This document shows positions 48,844 to 57,623 of a DNA stretch of 64,000 nt, piece by piece. The notes beneath the pieces were generated by a model that was given only the letters and a program-made list of their open reading frames with translations, did not search any database and had not been told where the DNA came from. Origin of the DNA: an uncultured Pseudomonas sp. (GTDB taxonomy: Bacteria; Pseudomonadota; Gammaproteobacteria; Pseudomonadales; Pseudomonadaceae); the NCBI RefSeq assembly GCF_946885955.1, contig NZ_CAMPHI010000002.1:127597-191596 (forward strand), read 5' to 3'. Position 1 is the first letter of the stretch; every line of letters begins with the position of its first letter. The position numbers and the translations under genes were made by a program.

Positions 48844-49616
48844 CGAGTCAATTCCTGTTCCAAATGGGCTTTGAAACGCCCGGCTAAAGTGTCTTCCATG
48901 TGCTGGCTGTGCCGAACGAAATGTTCGGTCTTCAGCCGCAGGTTGGGCTCGGGAAAGGCGAAATACAGCTCGGCGTGATCCTCACGCAGCCACTGCATCA
49001 GGTTGTCGACTAGCGGGGTGGGGTCTTCTTCATTCAACTTGTTGAGCAAGGTCGCCGGGACTTGCCACCAGGGGTAGGGCTTGGCCGGGGTGAGCGGTGG
49101 TAGTTCGAGTTCAAGCCCCTGACCATTGATCAGGTAACGCTCGAATACCGGCAGCAGCTCGCCGGCCTTGGCGCCCAGGTAGTTGAGGATCGGCAGTAAA
49201 TGACGGCCATCCCAGAAGCGGAAAAATACTTCGCTGGCGTCCGGCATGCGCACCTGGGTCAGGCCCTTGAGGTGCTCGAGTACGGTTTCAGGCGAGTGGG
49301 GCGAGCAGGCCAGCCAGCCCCAATCCTCTTCGCTAGCTTGCTCGACCCAGTCGAGAAAAGAACCGTCGGACTGCAACTCACCGAGAAATGGCATCACCGC
49401 CTGCCAATCCGCATAGGGCGTGCCGTCCCAGATGGGCAGCGGTGCAATAGCGGATTCTTGCTGGTAATAGGCATGCAGCGGGTTGGCGTCGCTGGCGTTG
49501 CTCATCACCACGTAGAGATGGCTGTCGCCATTGCGGGGTTGGCCATTCAGCCAGTCGCGGACACTCAGGCGCTTAGATGGCACAGGCACCGTCCTTGCAT
49601 TTCTCGCACTCTTCAC
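48840..49616 (-). CDS. DUF4123 type VI effector chaperone (Tap/TEC)
   Basis: The 258-residue protein belongs to the DUF4123 family, adaptors that load effectors on VgrG. Signs are YVVMSNASDANPLHAYYQQE near the N-terminus and the central SEEDWGWLACSPHSPETVLE, FRFWDGRHLLPILNYLGAKA. It sits between vgrG and rhs, as Tap proteins do. The ATG at 49616 makes it overlap vgrG by 44 bp; a later non-ATG start near the vgrG stop is possible. Its stop overlaps the rhs start, so chaperone and effector are translationally coupled. Confidence 0.87.
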   Translation of the reverse strand: MKSARNARTVPVPSKRLSVRDWLNGQPRNGDSHLYVVMSNASDANPLHAYYQQESAIAPLPIWDGTPYADWQAVMPFLGELQSDGSFLDWVEQASEEDWGWLACSPHSPETVLEHLKGLTQVRMPDASEVFFRFWDGRHLLPILNYLGAKAGELLPVFERYLINGQGLELELPPLTPAKPYPWWQVPATLLNKLNEEDPTPLVDNLMQWLREDHAELYFAFPEPNLRLKTEHFVRHSQHMEDTLAGRFKAHLEQELTR

Positions 49617-51666
49617 AGAAAGGTGCGTTGCGTTTTAGCGTTTGAATTTGCGCGGGCGTTAGCAAGGCGCCGGCCTTATCCGCATCCGCCGGCTTGACCT
49701 TGCCCGGCCGAATCGGTGCTGCCCCCGAGCCACTTCCCGGCGCGCCACCCGAGTTGAATTTGATAATCGGCCCGACCAGGGTGATGCCGCCGCCATCCAG
49801 TTTGATAAAGCTGCCGGCGGCTTTGAGGGTCAGTTCGCTGCCGGCTTCGAGGACGACCTTCTGGCCGCTGGATAGATGAATTTCTGTACCGGCGTTGATG
49901 TATTGGCCGGTGCCGATTTTGATGTGTTGGTTGTTGCCGACGGTGAGGTGGTCGTTGGCTTTGATTTCGCTTTTGCGATCCAGATGCGTGGTGCGGTGTT
50001 CTTCGGCCAGAAATTCGCTGTAGCTGTTGGCTTCGATGGTGTCGTGGCGTTCGTTACCGATGCGGATCTTCTGGTCGTGCTCGATGTTTTCGTCCCAGTC
50101 GCGCTCGGCGTGGATGTAGATCTGTTCCTCGCCCTTTTTGTCTTCGATGCGTATTTCGTTGTAGCCGCCACCGCCTGGCGAGCTGAGGGTTTTGAACACG
50201 GTGCGGGTCTTGTTCGCCGGCAGGTCGTAGGGGACGACGTGTTCCTTGTGATACAGGCAGCCGGTGACCAGTGGCTGGTCGGGATCGCCTTCAAGAAAAG
50301 TGACCAGTACTTCCATGCCCACGCGCGGAATGGCGATGGCGCCGTAGCGGTCGCCGGCCCAGCTACTCGATACGCGCAGCCAGCAGCTGGTTTTATCGTC
50401 GGCCTGCCCCTCTCGATCCCAGAAAAATTGCACCCTGACCCGGCCGTATTGGTCGCAGTGGATTTCCTCGCTGGCGGGGCCTGTGACCACGGCGCTCTGG
50501 CTGCCGAGGATGCGCGGCTTGGGATGGTTCAGCGCTGGGCGGAAGGGTACGGTCCAAGGGGTGGCGGTGAAGTGGTTGCGGTAGCCCTGGATGAAATCGG
50601 GGGCGCCTGCTTTTCCCTCACCCCAACCCTCTCCCGGAGGGAGAGGGGGCTGACCGTGTTGGCTGCCAAAGTCTGTGACCGACTCTTCCAGCACCTGCGG
50701 CTGTTTGCCTTCGTGGTGGATTTCGGTCAGTAACCAGAGGTCGTTCCAGTTTTGCCGCGGGTGGTCGGTGAAGGCGAGGAAGTGGCCGCTGACCAGCAGC
50801 GTCTGGTCACTGTCGCCCTGGGCCAGCTCGAAGTCGTGGCGGTGGCGTTCCAGGGCGCGTTGGCTGAGGTGTTTGCCGCGCTCGCGCTCGACGAAACGGC
50901 CGGGGTAGTCGTAGTCCTCGAGGTCCGGGGTGAATTCGCTCTTGGCCGCGGCCTCCATTAGCAGTTTGGGCTTTTCGAAATCGTAATCGCGGCGGGTCAC
51001 CCGGCTGGTGCGGGTTTCCACGCGCACGCCGAAGCGTTTGATCACCGGCTGATCGGCGACCAGGCCGCTGTCTTGCTGATAAGCGGTGGGCGCCAGTTTG
51101 GGAAACGGTGTCTGATCGTCGCCGAACACCAACACATGGCCCTGCGCGCTGTGTTGGAAGTGGTAGTGAATACCCTCTTCTTCGCATAGGCGCTGAATAA
51201 AGTGCAGGTCGGATTCGTCGTACTGCACGCAGTACTCGCGCTCGGGGTAGATCGAGCCGAGTTGAAATTGGTAGGCGTTAGCCTGGATGCCGTGCTCTTC
51301 GAGCACTTGGCCGATGATCTTTTCCACCGTCAGGTGTTGGAAAATTCGTTGGTTAACGCGGTGCGCCAGATAGGCCAGTTGCGGGCGCAGGCTGACGTGG
51401 TAACGGGTCAGGCGCTTGCCGGATTCGCCCTGGGCGACGCGGTAGAGCTGCCCGTGGATGCCATTGCCGGCCTGGGATAACGCCAGGAATGCGGGCTGAT
51501 GCAGCAGGCTTTCCAGGTCGAGGTCGGGACGTTCGCTGACCAGTTCCAGTTCGAATTCGAAAGGCTGGCTGATTGCCTCGCGGCCGCTGAATTCGAGCAC
51601 CTGCAGATCGTGACTGACGCCTTCGATGCTGAGGCTGAAATGGGTCTGGTTGGCAGGGGCGAACAT
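49573..51666 (-). CDS. vgrG: VgrG spike protein of type VI secretion
   Basis: The 697-residue spike has a gp27-like N-terminal domain (FSLSIEGVSHDLQVLEFSGR, then SDLHFIQRLCEEEGIHYHFQ). The gp5-like OB domain contains YGRVRVQFFWDREG and RVSSSWAGDRYGAIAIPRVG. A beta-helix tail includes NIEHDQKIRIGNERHDTIEA and DHLTVGNNQHIKIGTGQYIN. The C-terminus is unusual, with TLKRNAPFCEECEKCKDGAC, four closely spaced cysteines. Residues about 341-355 (PPLPPGEGWGEGKAG) are encoded by an intergenic-type repeat inserted in frame. It pairs with the DUF4123 and Rhs proteins encoded downstream. Confidence 0.93.
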   Translation of the reverse strand: MFAPANQTHFSLSIEGVSHDLQVLEFSGREAISQPFEFELELVSERPDLDLESLLHQPAFLALSQAGNGIHGQLYRVAQGESGKRLTRYHVSLRPQLAYLAHRVNQRIFQHLTVEKIIGQVLEEHGIQANAYQFQLGSIYPEREYCVQYDESDLHFIQRLCEEEGIHYHFQHSAQGHVLVFGDDQTPFPKLAPTAYQQDSGLVADQPVIKRFGVRVETRTSRVTRRDYDFEKPKLLMEAAAKSEFTPDLEDYDYPGRFVERERGKHLSQRALERHRHDFELAQGDSDQTLLVSGHFLAFTDHPRQNWNDLWLLTEIHHEGKQPQVLEESVTDFGSQHGQPPLPPGEGWGEGKAGAPDFIQGYRNHFTATPWTVPFRPALNHPKPRILGSQSAVVTGPASEEIHCDQYGRVRVQFFWDREGQADDKTSCWLRVSSSWAGDRYGAIAIPRVGMEVLVTFLEGDPDQPLVTGCLYHKEHVVPYDLPANKTRTVFKTLSSPGGGGYNEIRIEDKKGEEQIYIHAERDWDENIEHDQKIRIGNERHDTIEANSYSEFLAEEHRTTHLDRKSEIKANDHLTVGNNQHIKIGTGQYINAGTEIHLSSGQKVVLEAGSELTLKAAGSFIKLDGGGITLVGPIIKFNSGGAPGSGSGAAPIRPGKVKPADADKAGALLTPAQIQTLKRNAPFCEECEKCKDGACAI
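50615..50647. repeat. Intergenic-type CCCTCTCCC repeat inserted in frame within vgrG
   Basis: CCCTCACCCCAACCCTCTCCC, followed by GGA and the complement GGGAGAGGG, contains a perfect 9-bp inverted repeat (50627-50635 / 50639-50647). I recall this element from intergenic spacers of pseudomonads and related bacteria. Here it lies within the coding frame and adds a Pro/Gly-rich loop between the gp27-like and OB domains. (Quoted in parts; the left block spans 50615-50635.). Confidence 0.65.
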
Positions 51667-51781
51667 TCGTTGTTCCTCTTGTTTCGATCCATGAATAAGC
51701 CAGCCATTCTACGAGCCCATCGAGCGAACAACCGGGCGTATTCGACGTTTATGGCCTGATGCGGAAAACTCGAAAACACAA

Positions 51782-51803
51782 CGGCCAGGACGATGCCTGG
51801 CCG
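51782..51803 (-). terminator. Rho-independent terminator between hcp and vgrG
   Basis: A perfect 8-bp stem CGGCCAGG / CCTGGCCG with a 6-base loop. On the minus strand it is followed by TTGTGTTTTCG. It lies 30 bp after the hcp stop. It would allow hcp to be made in excess over vgrG by partial read-through. Confidence 0.65.
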
Positions 51804-51832
51804 ATGCGGTATTACACGAGCTCAGCCAAGAC

Positions 51833-52351
51833 TTAGGCGGAGATCGGGGTACGCCAGTCGTCGGAGCCGGAAGTGCCGGAGACTTCGTGGGTCCAAACGA
51901 TTTTGCGGTAGGTGAAGTACACGTCTTCCAGGTGAGTGAAGTGCGACATGCCTGGGTCTTGGCAGTTCGGCATGCGCGACTGCACGTCGACGATCACGGC
52001 ATCTTCCAGCTCGATGGTGAAGTAGTGCTCTTGAGTACCGGTGGAGGAAGTGCGGTACCACTCCAGGCGGCACTTGTTCAGACGCTCACCGGAGGTCAGG
52101 GAGTTGAAGATCAGCGGCGAGGATTTGTCGAACACTTTGGTGATCATCAGCGGCTTGTGTACGCGCTGACCAGTCGGCTGGCCGGACTGCGGATCGCGCG
52201 GGATGATGACCTGGTGGTTGAAGGCTTGAACCAGGATCTGGTCTTCATGACCTTCCTGGAAGATGTTGCCGACCGAGTCTTCGGTGAAAGTGCCGGCGGT
52301 GATCAGGCCTTGCTTGGTGCCTTCGAGGGACAGATACGCGGGTGTTGGCAT
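51833..52351 (-). CDS. hcp: Hcp tube protein of type VI secretion
   Basis: The 172-residue Hcp subunit forms the hexameric tube that is ejected with VgrG. Family signs are MPTPAYLSLEGTKQGLITAG, the NHQVIIPRDPQSGQPTGQRV loop, KPLMITKVFDKSSPLIFNSL and LEDVYFTYRKIVWTH. Length is standard for the HcpA/HcpB type. No sheath, baseplate or membrane-complex genes are in the window, so this is an orphan hcp-vgrG island that must use a secretion apparatus encoded elsewhere. AAGGAAAG precedes the start. Confidence 0.94.
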   Translation of the reverse strand: MPTPAYLSLEGTKQGLITAGTFTEDSVGNIFQEGHEDQILVQAFNHQVIIPRDPQSGQPTGQRVHKPLMITKVFDKSSPLIFNSLTSGERLNKCRLEWYRTSSTGTQEHYFTIELEDAVIVDVQSRMPNCQDPGMSHFTHLEDVYFTYRKIVWTHEVSGTSGSDDWRTPISA

Positions 52352-52406
52352 GAGTGCTTTCCTTGCCTTGGGTCATGGATCTGAGTGATCCGGGAGCCCA
52401 GTAGAA

Positions 52407-52422
52407 AGCCAATAGCATGCCA
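52407..52422 (-). promoter_or_regulatory. Sigma54-type promoter candidate of hcp
   Basis: On the minus strand TGGCATGCTATTGGCT matches TGGCAC-N5-TTGC(A/T) with correctly spaced GG (-24) and GC (-12) and two mismatches. Predicted transcription would start near 52396, about 45 nt before the hcp start. Sigma54 control of hcp is known in other species. Confidence 0.5.
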
Positions 52423-52506
52423 GTTTCATAAAGCACATTTAAAACAATAACTTAGCGTGACCGATAAAAATAAAATAGTCACAATGTGCGGTAAGTCACT
52501 GAAGAG

Positions 52507-52630
52507 TGCGCAACTTGTTGCACAGCGCTGTGCAACAAGTTGCGCATTGTTGCCTAAGCCTTTAACAGCCGAGGCTGTAGGGAAGTATCCACAGACTTAT
52601 CCCCAATTTGCTGCGCAACAAGTTGCGCAG
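52507..52630. promoter_or_regulatory. Three palindromic sites upstream of hcp, two fused in a perfect 40-bp palindrome
   Basis: The motif TGCGCAAC-NN-GTTGCRCA occurs three times. Two copies back to back make a perfect 40-bp palindrome at 52507-52546, and a third, CTGCGCAACAAGTTGCGCAG, lies at 52611-52630. Their centres lie about 130 and 224 bp upstream of the predicted sigma54 start, the usual range for enhancer-binding protein sites. This region fills the 533-bp spacer 52352-52884. A GGCGCC hairpin near 52854-52870 lies beside the ask stop codon. No gene is credible in the spacer. Confidence 0.6.
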
Positions 52631-52884
52631 TTGGCATATTGGGCCTGCTGGGTTCAGCGCCGCTATAACCATAGATCACCCGCTCAAACAGCGCCCTCGG
52701 ACCAATGAAAAGACGCTGCTCCTCGTACTGTGCCGCATTCAGGCAGCGGCGCTTAAGTGAGGGCTGAACTTCGCAGGGTATGTCGTGCGCGCCAGTGGCA
52801 CAGCGGGTTTCTGGTGCATAGGGCGCACCCCAGCCATGGCGATGGTGGGTTGGCGCCGTCCCCGGCGCCAAGTTAGCTGAAGGC

Positions 52885-54312
52885 CTAGGCAGCGATCACT
52901 TCACCGTGGTTTTCCGGCTCGATCAGCGCGCGGTGCAGGGCCGCGATGGCGGCGTCGTAGTCGGCCTCGTTGACCACGCACTGCATTTCCACCTGGCGGA
53001 TTGACTGGTGTACCGCCTGGATGCAGATGCCGGCTTCGGTCAGTGCGGCCATGGTCTTGGCCAGGATGCCTTTTACCTTCAGGTCAGAGCCGATCGCCGA
53101 GACGATGGCGACGTTGTGTACGGTGACTTCGGCGGCCGGGTAGCGTTCTTCGATCAACCGCGCGGCGCGGTCGATCAGCTTGCGCGAGCCGGAGGCGTAG
53201 TAGGTGATGCTGTTGGCGTCGGAGTCCTTGTTCACCACGTACAGGCGCAGTTGCTTGAGCAGCTTGGTGATTTCCATGTCGTAGCCGACATCGCCGAGCA
53301 TGTCCTGATCGAACACCTCGAGGCCGAAGACGTCCTTGCGCCCGGCGATGATTTCCACGCAGGGCCGTTCGCTGCGATAGCTCTGGCTGATCAGGGTGCC
53401 GGCATGCTCGGGCTCGAAGGCGTTCTTGATCCGCAGTTCGATGCCGGCACGGCGCAGGGTCTTGGCCGCGCGCGGGTGGATCGCCTCCATGCCGAGGTTC
53501 GACAGCTGGTCGGCGACGTCGTAGTTGGTGCGGCCGATGGTCACCACGGTGTTCTCGCCGACCAGTTTCGGGTCGGCGCTGCTGAGGTGAAATTCCTTGT
53601 GGATGATCGCCTCGCGGGCGCCGGTGGCGGCGGCGATCTGAGCGAAGGTGATTTCGCTGTAGCCTCGGTCGAAGCTGTTCATCAGCCCTTCGCTGCAATG
53701 GGTGTAGCCGGTGGCGACGGCCAGCTCGCGGGACAGGTCGACGTCCTCGAAGCGGCTGCGAATCATCGTCTCGAAGGCCAGCGGCGCTTCCAGGTGCCAG
53801 CCGGTGAGGTCGACCAGCTTGGCGTTGACCCCGCGCTGCTTGAGCGCCAGCACGGTGTTGAAGGCGCTGTGGGCCTCGCCGAGCGAGGCGAGCATTTCGC
53901 GCACCTTCATCAGGTGCTCGGTGAGCTGGAAGTGGCCGTACACGCACAGCCGCTGCAGGCTGTGCATGCATTCACCGGCATCGGCGATACGCGACTCGAT
54001 GAACTGGTTGGCCGCCTGGCGTTCGAACTCGCCGGTGAACAGCTCGGCGTTCTTCGCCAGCATGCGTTGGCGTACGGTTTCCAGTGCGTCACGCCAGGCG
54101 CCCTTGCTGCGGGCGTCGGCGAAGCGCTGGTAGACGCCGGGTTCGCCGGTTTTTTTATGTTCCAGCAACAGGTTGGTCAGGCCACTGTAGGCGGACACCA
54201 CGAAGACCCGCTGGTACAGCTGGTCGCCCTGGCGCGGGCCGATAAGGATGTTGTTCAGAACTTCATCGAAGCGGCTCATGGACGTGCCGCCGATCTTTTC
54301 CACGGTATGCAT
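52885..54312 (-). CDS. ask: Ectoine-specific aspartate kinase
   Basis: The 475-residue aspartokinase phosphorylates L-aspartate, the first step toward the ectoine precursor aspartate-semialdehyde. The N-terminal kinase motif is VEKIGGTSMSRF, where usual aspartokinases have KFGGTS. FVVSAYSGLTNLLL and the Ask_Ect-type insertions (CMHSLQRLCVYGHFQLTEHL) place it in the ectoine-linked branch. Two ACT domains form the C-terminus (NVAIVSAIGSDLKVKGILAK). It is the last gene of the operon, 99 bp after ectD, and should escape normal feedback control. Confidence 0.92.
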   Translation of the reverse strand: MHTVEKIGGTSMSRFDEVLNNILIGPRQGDQLYQRVFVVSAYSGLTNLLLEHKKTGEPGVYQRFADARSKGAWRDALETVRQRMLAKNAELFTGEFERQAANQFIESRIADAGECMHSLQRLCVYGHFQLTEHLMKVREMLASLGEAHSAFNTVLALKQRGVNAKLVDLTGWHLEAPLAFETMIRSRFEDVDLSRELAVATGYTHCSEGLMNSFDRGYSEITFAQIAAATGAREAIIHKEFHLSSADPKLVGENTVVTIGRTNYDVADQLSNLGMEAIHPRAAKTLRRAGIELRIKNAFEPEHAGTLISQSYRSERPCVEIIAGRKDVFGLEVFDQDMLGDVGYDMEITKLLKQLRLYVVNKDSDANSITYYASGSRKLIDRAARLIEERYPAAEVTVHNVAIVSAIGSDLKVKGILAKTMAALTEAGICIQAVHQSIRQVEMQCVVNEADYDAAIAALHRALIEPENHGEVIAA

Positions 54313-54373
54313 GTGTGCGTCCAGTTCTGGTGAATGCTTCCCTGGGCCGGCAATCGCCGGCCGAAGAGCGAAG

Positions 54374-54395
54374 GCAGGCCCAGCGATGGGCCTGC
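54374..54395. other. Stable hairpin between ectD and ask
   Basis: A perfect 9-bp stem GCAGGCCCA / TGGGCCTGC with a four-base loop, in the 99-bp spacer. No T-run follows on the minus strand, so it may set differential expression or RNA processing between ectD and ask. Confidence 0.4.
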
Positions 54396-54411
54396 GCGAT
54401 CGAGCGAGCGA

Positions 54412-55329
54412 TCAGAGGTACTGCTGGCGCTGGATATCCAGTGCGGTGAAGTCCTCGCGCTCGGCGACGAAGGCCGGGCGTGGCGCCTGTGCGCAGAAGG
54501 GCGCCTGGAGTGCGTTGTCCACCTGGTTGTAGACGTAGAACAGGTTGCTGCGCGCGCTGGGGGTGATGTTGCTGTTGGAGCCGTGGAGAATGTTGCTGTC
54601 GAAGAACACCACGCTGCCGGCCGGACCAAGGGCGGTATCGATGCCGTAGCGGCTGGCCATCTCGCTCAGGCTGTTGTCGTCCGGTACGCCGAACTGCTGC
54701 TTGCGCAGCGATTCCTCGTAGTGGTTCTCCGGCGTGGCGCCGACGCAACGTACGTAGTGCTTGTGCGACCCGGGGATCAGCAGCAGCGGGCCATTGTGCG
54801 GCTCGTTGTCGGTGAGCAGGATCGAGCAGCTCAGGGCGCGCATGCGCGGCATGCCGTCTTCGACGTGCCAGGTCTCGAAATCCGAGTGCCAGTAGAACTC
54901 CTTGCCGGTGAAACCCGGTTTGAAGTTCATCCGCGACTGGTGCACGTACAGCTCGCCGCCGAGCAAAAAGCGCGCGATGCCGGCGATTCGCTCGTCACGG
55001 GCGACGCGGGCGAATAGCGGGTTGTCCTTGTGGATGGCGAAGACCGAGCGCACCGCGCCGCTTTCCGGCTCGGTGATGGTCTTGCCGGAATCCGCGATCG
55101 CCGGGTCGCTACGTACGCGGTCGAGCTCCTTGAGCAGCACGGCCACTTCTTCGGCGCTGAACACGTCGTGCAATACCAGGTAGCCGTCGCGCTCGTAGCG
55201 CTCGATCTGTTCCGGGGCGATCGGTGCATGTTCCAGATCGTGGCGGTAGACCACCGGGTCCAGACGTTCCTGCCAGCTCGGTTCGGGGTGCTGGCGCGAA
55301 GGGTAAAGGTCGTTTGTTTCGGGGTTCAC
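54412..55329 (-). CDS. ectD: Ectoine 5-hydroxylase
   Basis: The 305-residue Fe(II)/2-oxoglutarate dioxygenase converts ectoine to 5-hydroxyectoine. The iron ligands are in FYWHSDFETWHVEDGMPRMR (H-x-D) and DSNILHGSNSNITP (distal His). The EctD signature around the HSDFETWH segment is fully conserved. 2-Oxoglutarate contacts and the ectoine-binding HVEDGMPRMRALS block are recognisable. Length is normal. It is preceded by ectC and followed by ask, as in P. stutzeri. Confidence 0.95.
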   Translation of the reverse strand: MNPETNDLYPSRQHPEPSWQERLDPVVYRHDLEHAPIAPEQIERYERDGYLVLHDVFSAEEVAVLLKELDRVRSDPAIADSGKTITEPESGAVRSVFAIHKDNPLFARVARDERIAGIARFLLGGELYVHQSRMNFKPGFTGKEFYWHSDFETWHVEDGMPRMRALSCSILLTDNEPHNGPLLLIPGSHKHYVRCVGATPENHYEESLRKQQFGVPDDNSLSEMASRYGIDTALGPAGSVVFFDSNILHGSNSNITPSARSNLFYVYNQVDNALQAPFCAQAPRPAFVAEREDFTALDIQRQQYL

Positions 55330-55408
55330 GATGACTCCTTACGGCCCGGCTATCAGCGGGCCGTTTTTAACGCTGTAGCGGCAATGCGGGTGGCTTTTCA
55401 ACGGCCAA

Positions 55409-55804
55409 TCAGGCGACCGTTTCTGCCTCCAGCGGATACACACCGCTTTCGTCGTGCACCTCTTTGCCATTCAGCGGCGGGTTGAATACGCAGGCCATCT
55501 TCATTTCCGTGGTGCCGCGCAGCAGGTGCTCGTCGTGCTTGTCGAGGATGTACAGGGTGCCGGGGGCGATCGGGTAGATCTTGCCGTCGGCAATGGTCTC
55601 GATCTCGCCTTCACCGCTGATGCAGTACACCGACTCCAGGTGGTTCTGATACCAGATGTGGGTCTCGGTGTTGGCGTAGATGGTGGTGATATGGAACGAG
55701 AAGCCCATGTTGTCGTCCTTGAGCAGCATGCGCGTGCTGTCCCAGGTTTCGGTGGTGATTTTGCGGTTGGACTGCTCGCAGTCGGCGAGGGTGCGTACGA
55801 TCAT
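55409..55804 (-). CDS. ectC: Ectoine synthase
   Basis: The 131-residue cupin enzyme closes the ectoine ring from N-gamma-acetyl-diaminobutyrate. The start is ATG 55804 ([20 protein letters not shown]); a longer in-frame reading would run into ect[21 protein letters not shown], the cupin block [20 protein letters not shown] and [20 protein letters not shown] are family hallmarks. AGGAAG precedes the start. It is 12 bp after ectB. Confidence 0.95.
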   Translation of the reverse strand: MIVRTLADCEQSNRKITTETWDSTRMLLKDDNMGFSFHITTIYANTETHIWYQNHLESVYCISGEGEIETIADGKIYPIAPGTLYILDKHDEHLLRGTTEMKMACVFNPPLNGKEVHDESGVYPLEAETVA

Positions 55805-55815
55805 GGTTAACTTCC

Positions 55816-57096
55816 TTAAGAGGCAGAGGCTTGGCTGGCGGTCTGTGCGGACATCACGGCGGCGAAAGCCGCGTCGAGAATGGTCATCGCCTTGTCGATT
55901 TGCGCTTCGCTGATAATCAGCGGGCACAGGCACTTGACCACTTCGCTGTGGGCGCCGCTGGTCTCGATCACCAGGCCATGCTGGAAGGCGTGGCGGCAGA
56001 TCGCGGCGGCGATGTCGCCATCCGGGCAACTGATGCCGATCATCATTCCGCGGCCTTTGATGAACAACGAGTCGGGGCCGTAGCGACGGACGATCTTGTT
56101 CATCCCGTCGGCGATGCGCTTGCCTTTGGCGCGCACGCTCTTGGCGAACTCGTCGTCGCGCCAGAAGTGCTCGAGCGCCGCGGTGGCGGTGACGAAGGCA
56201 TGGTTGTTACCGCGGAAGGTGCCGTTGTGCTCGCCCGGCTTCCATTGGTCCAGCTCCTTGCGCAGCAGCACCATGGCGAACGGCAGGCCGAAGCCGCTGA
56301 GCGACTTGGACAGGGTGATCATGTCCGGCTTGATGCCCATTTCCTCGAAGCTGAAGAAGCTGCCGGTGCGCCCGCAACCGGCCTGGATGTCGTCGACGAT
56401 CAACAGCATCTGGTGCTTGCGGCAGAGCTTCTCGAGCTTGCGCACCCACTCGGCGGAGGCGGCATTCAGGCCACCTTCGCCCTGCACCACTTCGACGATC
56501 ACCGCGGCCGGCTTGTCGATGCCGCTGCTCGGGTCGCTGAGCAGTTTGTCCATCATGCCGATGGTGTTGACCTTGTCGCCGAAGTAGTTGGCGTAGGGCA
56601 TGCGGCTGACGTCGGTCAGCGGCACACCGGCGGCGCCGCGATGGTGCTGGTTGCCGGTGGCGGCCAGGGCACCGATGCTGCAGCCGTGAAAGCCGTTGGT
56701 GAAGCTGATGACGTTGCTGCGCCCGGTAACCTTGCGCGCCAGCTTGAGCGCGGCTTCCACCGCGTTGGTGCCGGTCGGGCCGGTGAACTGCATCAGGTAA
56801 TCCATGCCGCGTGGCTTGAGAATCAGGCGGCTGAAGATTTCCAGGAAACGCTCCTTGGCGGCGGAGTACATGTCCAGACCATGGGTGATGCCGTCGTTGC
56901 TGATGTAGTCGATCAGCGCCTGCTTGAGCACCGGGTGGTTGTGTCCGTAGTTCAGGGTGCCGGCGCCGGCGAGAAAATCGATGTAGTGCTTGCCGTCGCG
57001 GGTGATCAGCTCCGCGCCGCGCGCTTGGTCAAATACCACGGGGAATGAGCGGCAATAGCTCCTGACGGACGATTCGTTCTGTTCGAAGAGTTTCAT
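55816..57096 (-). CDS. ectB: L-2,4-diaminobutyrate transaminase
   Basis: The 426-residue PLP-dependent aminotransferase converts aspartate-semialdehyde to diaminobutyrate. The start is ATG 57096 ([20 protein letters not shown]), overlapping the ectA stop (ATGA). [20 protein letters not shown] binds the PLP phosphate. [15 protein letters not shown] carries the PLP-stabilising Asp, and the Schiff-base lysine is in [15 protein letters not shown]. Residues near [15 protein letters not shown] complete the class III aminotransferase signature. Confidence 0.95.
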   Translation of the reverse strand: MKLFEQNESSVRSYCRSFPVVFDQARGAELITRDGKHYIDFLAGAGTLNYGHNHPVLKQALIDYISNDGITHGLDMYSAAKERFLEIFSRLILKPRGMDYLMQFTGPTGTNAVEAALKLARKVTGRSNVISFTNGFHGCSIGALAATGNQHHRGAAGVPLTDVSRMPYANYFGDKVNTIGMMDKLLSDPSSGIDKPAAVIVEVVQGEGGLNAASAEWVRKLEKLCRKHQMLLIVDDIQAGCGRTGSFFSFEEMGIKPDMITLSKSLSGFGLPFAMVLLRKELDQWKPGEHNGTFRGNNHAFVTATAALEHFWRDDEFAKSVRAKGKRIADGMNKIVRRYGPDSLFIKGRGMMIGISCPDGDIAAAICRHAFQHGLVIETSGAHSEVVKCLCPLIISEAQIDKAMTILDAAFAAVMSAQTASQASAS

Positions 57097-57623
57097 GCGT
57101 TCTCCTTGAGGGTTTCTTCCAAGATTGGGGTGTTGAACGGGCCGGCGCGATAGAGCACCTCGTCTTCGTGCTGGCCATCGAAATGCTCGGCACGGGAAAA
57201 CAGGGTGCGGGTCTGGTAGTCGACCCCGAGGCGAGCGAAGGCCCGCTTGAACAGCGCCTGGGAGGCGCCGTTGTCCGGCGAAATGGTGGTTTCGAGAAAG
57301 CGTACGCCCTGGGCGGCGACCCGTTCGGTCAGCGTCAGCAGCATGCGCAGGGCCAGGCCTTGACCTCGGCACGACGCATCCACCGCGACCTGCCAGACGA
57401 ATAGCGTGTCTGGACGCGAGGGCGGACGGTAGCCGGAGATGAATCCCACCAGGTGGCCGTCAGCGTTCTCGGCGGCGATGGCGGTATCGGCGAAATCGCT
57501 GCACTGCAGCAGATTGCAATACGCCGAGTTGGTGTCCAGGGGTTGGCAGCGGGCTACCAATTGATGCAGCGGATATCCGTCGCCGTCGGTTGGACGACGG
57601 AGTGTGACGGGGGCAAAACTCAA
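57093..57623 (-). CDS. ectA: L-2,4-diaminobutyrate acetyltransferase
   Basis: The GNAT enzyme acetylates diaminobutyrate. Motifs: [40 protein letters not shown], the acetyl-CoA loop [16 protein letters not shown] and [20 protein letters not shown]. No ATG fits the start. A TTG at 57623 is well placed after AAGGA and gives 176 residues; another TTG at 57647 would give 184. The family start in related species differs, so the N-terminus stays uncertain. It is the first gene of the operon ectA-ectB-ectC-ectD-ask. Confidence 0.92.
   Translation of the reverse strand: MSFAPVTLRRPTDGDGYPLHQLVARCQPLDTNSAYCNLLQCSDFADTAIAAENADGHLVGFISGYRPPSRPDTLFVWQVAVDASCRGQGLALRMLLTLTERVAAQGVRFLETTISPDNGASQALFKRAFARLGVDYQTRTLFSRAEHFDGQHEDEVLYRAGPFNTPILEETLKENA

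Noticed and set aside
52585..52606. DnaA-box-like words (TATCCACA, TTATCCCC) beside the palindromes, suggesting a replication origin
   Set aside because: Only one near match to the box, no replication gene and no AT-rich unwinding stretch. The sigma54 enhancer reading explains the repeats better.
52457..52708. Open frame of 83 codons across the hcp upstream region
   Set aside because: It runs through the palindromic repeats, has no ribosome binding site, and its sequence (repeated AQLVAQ-type words) is a by-product of the repeats.
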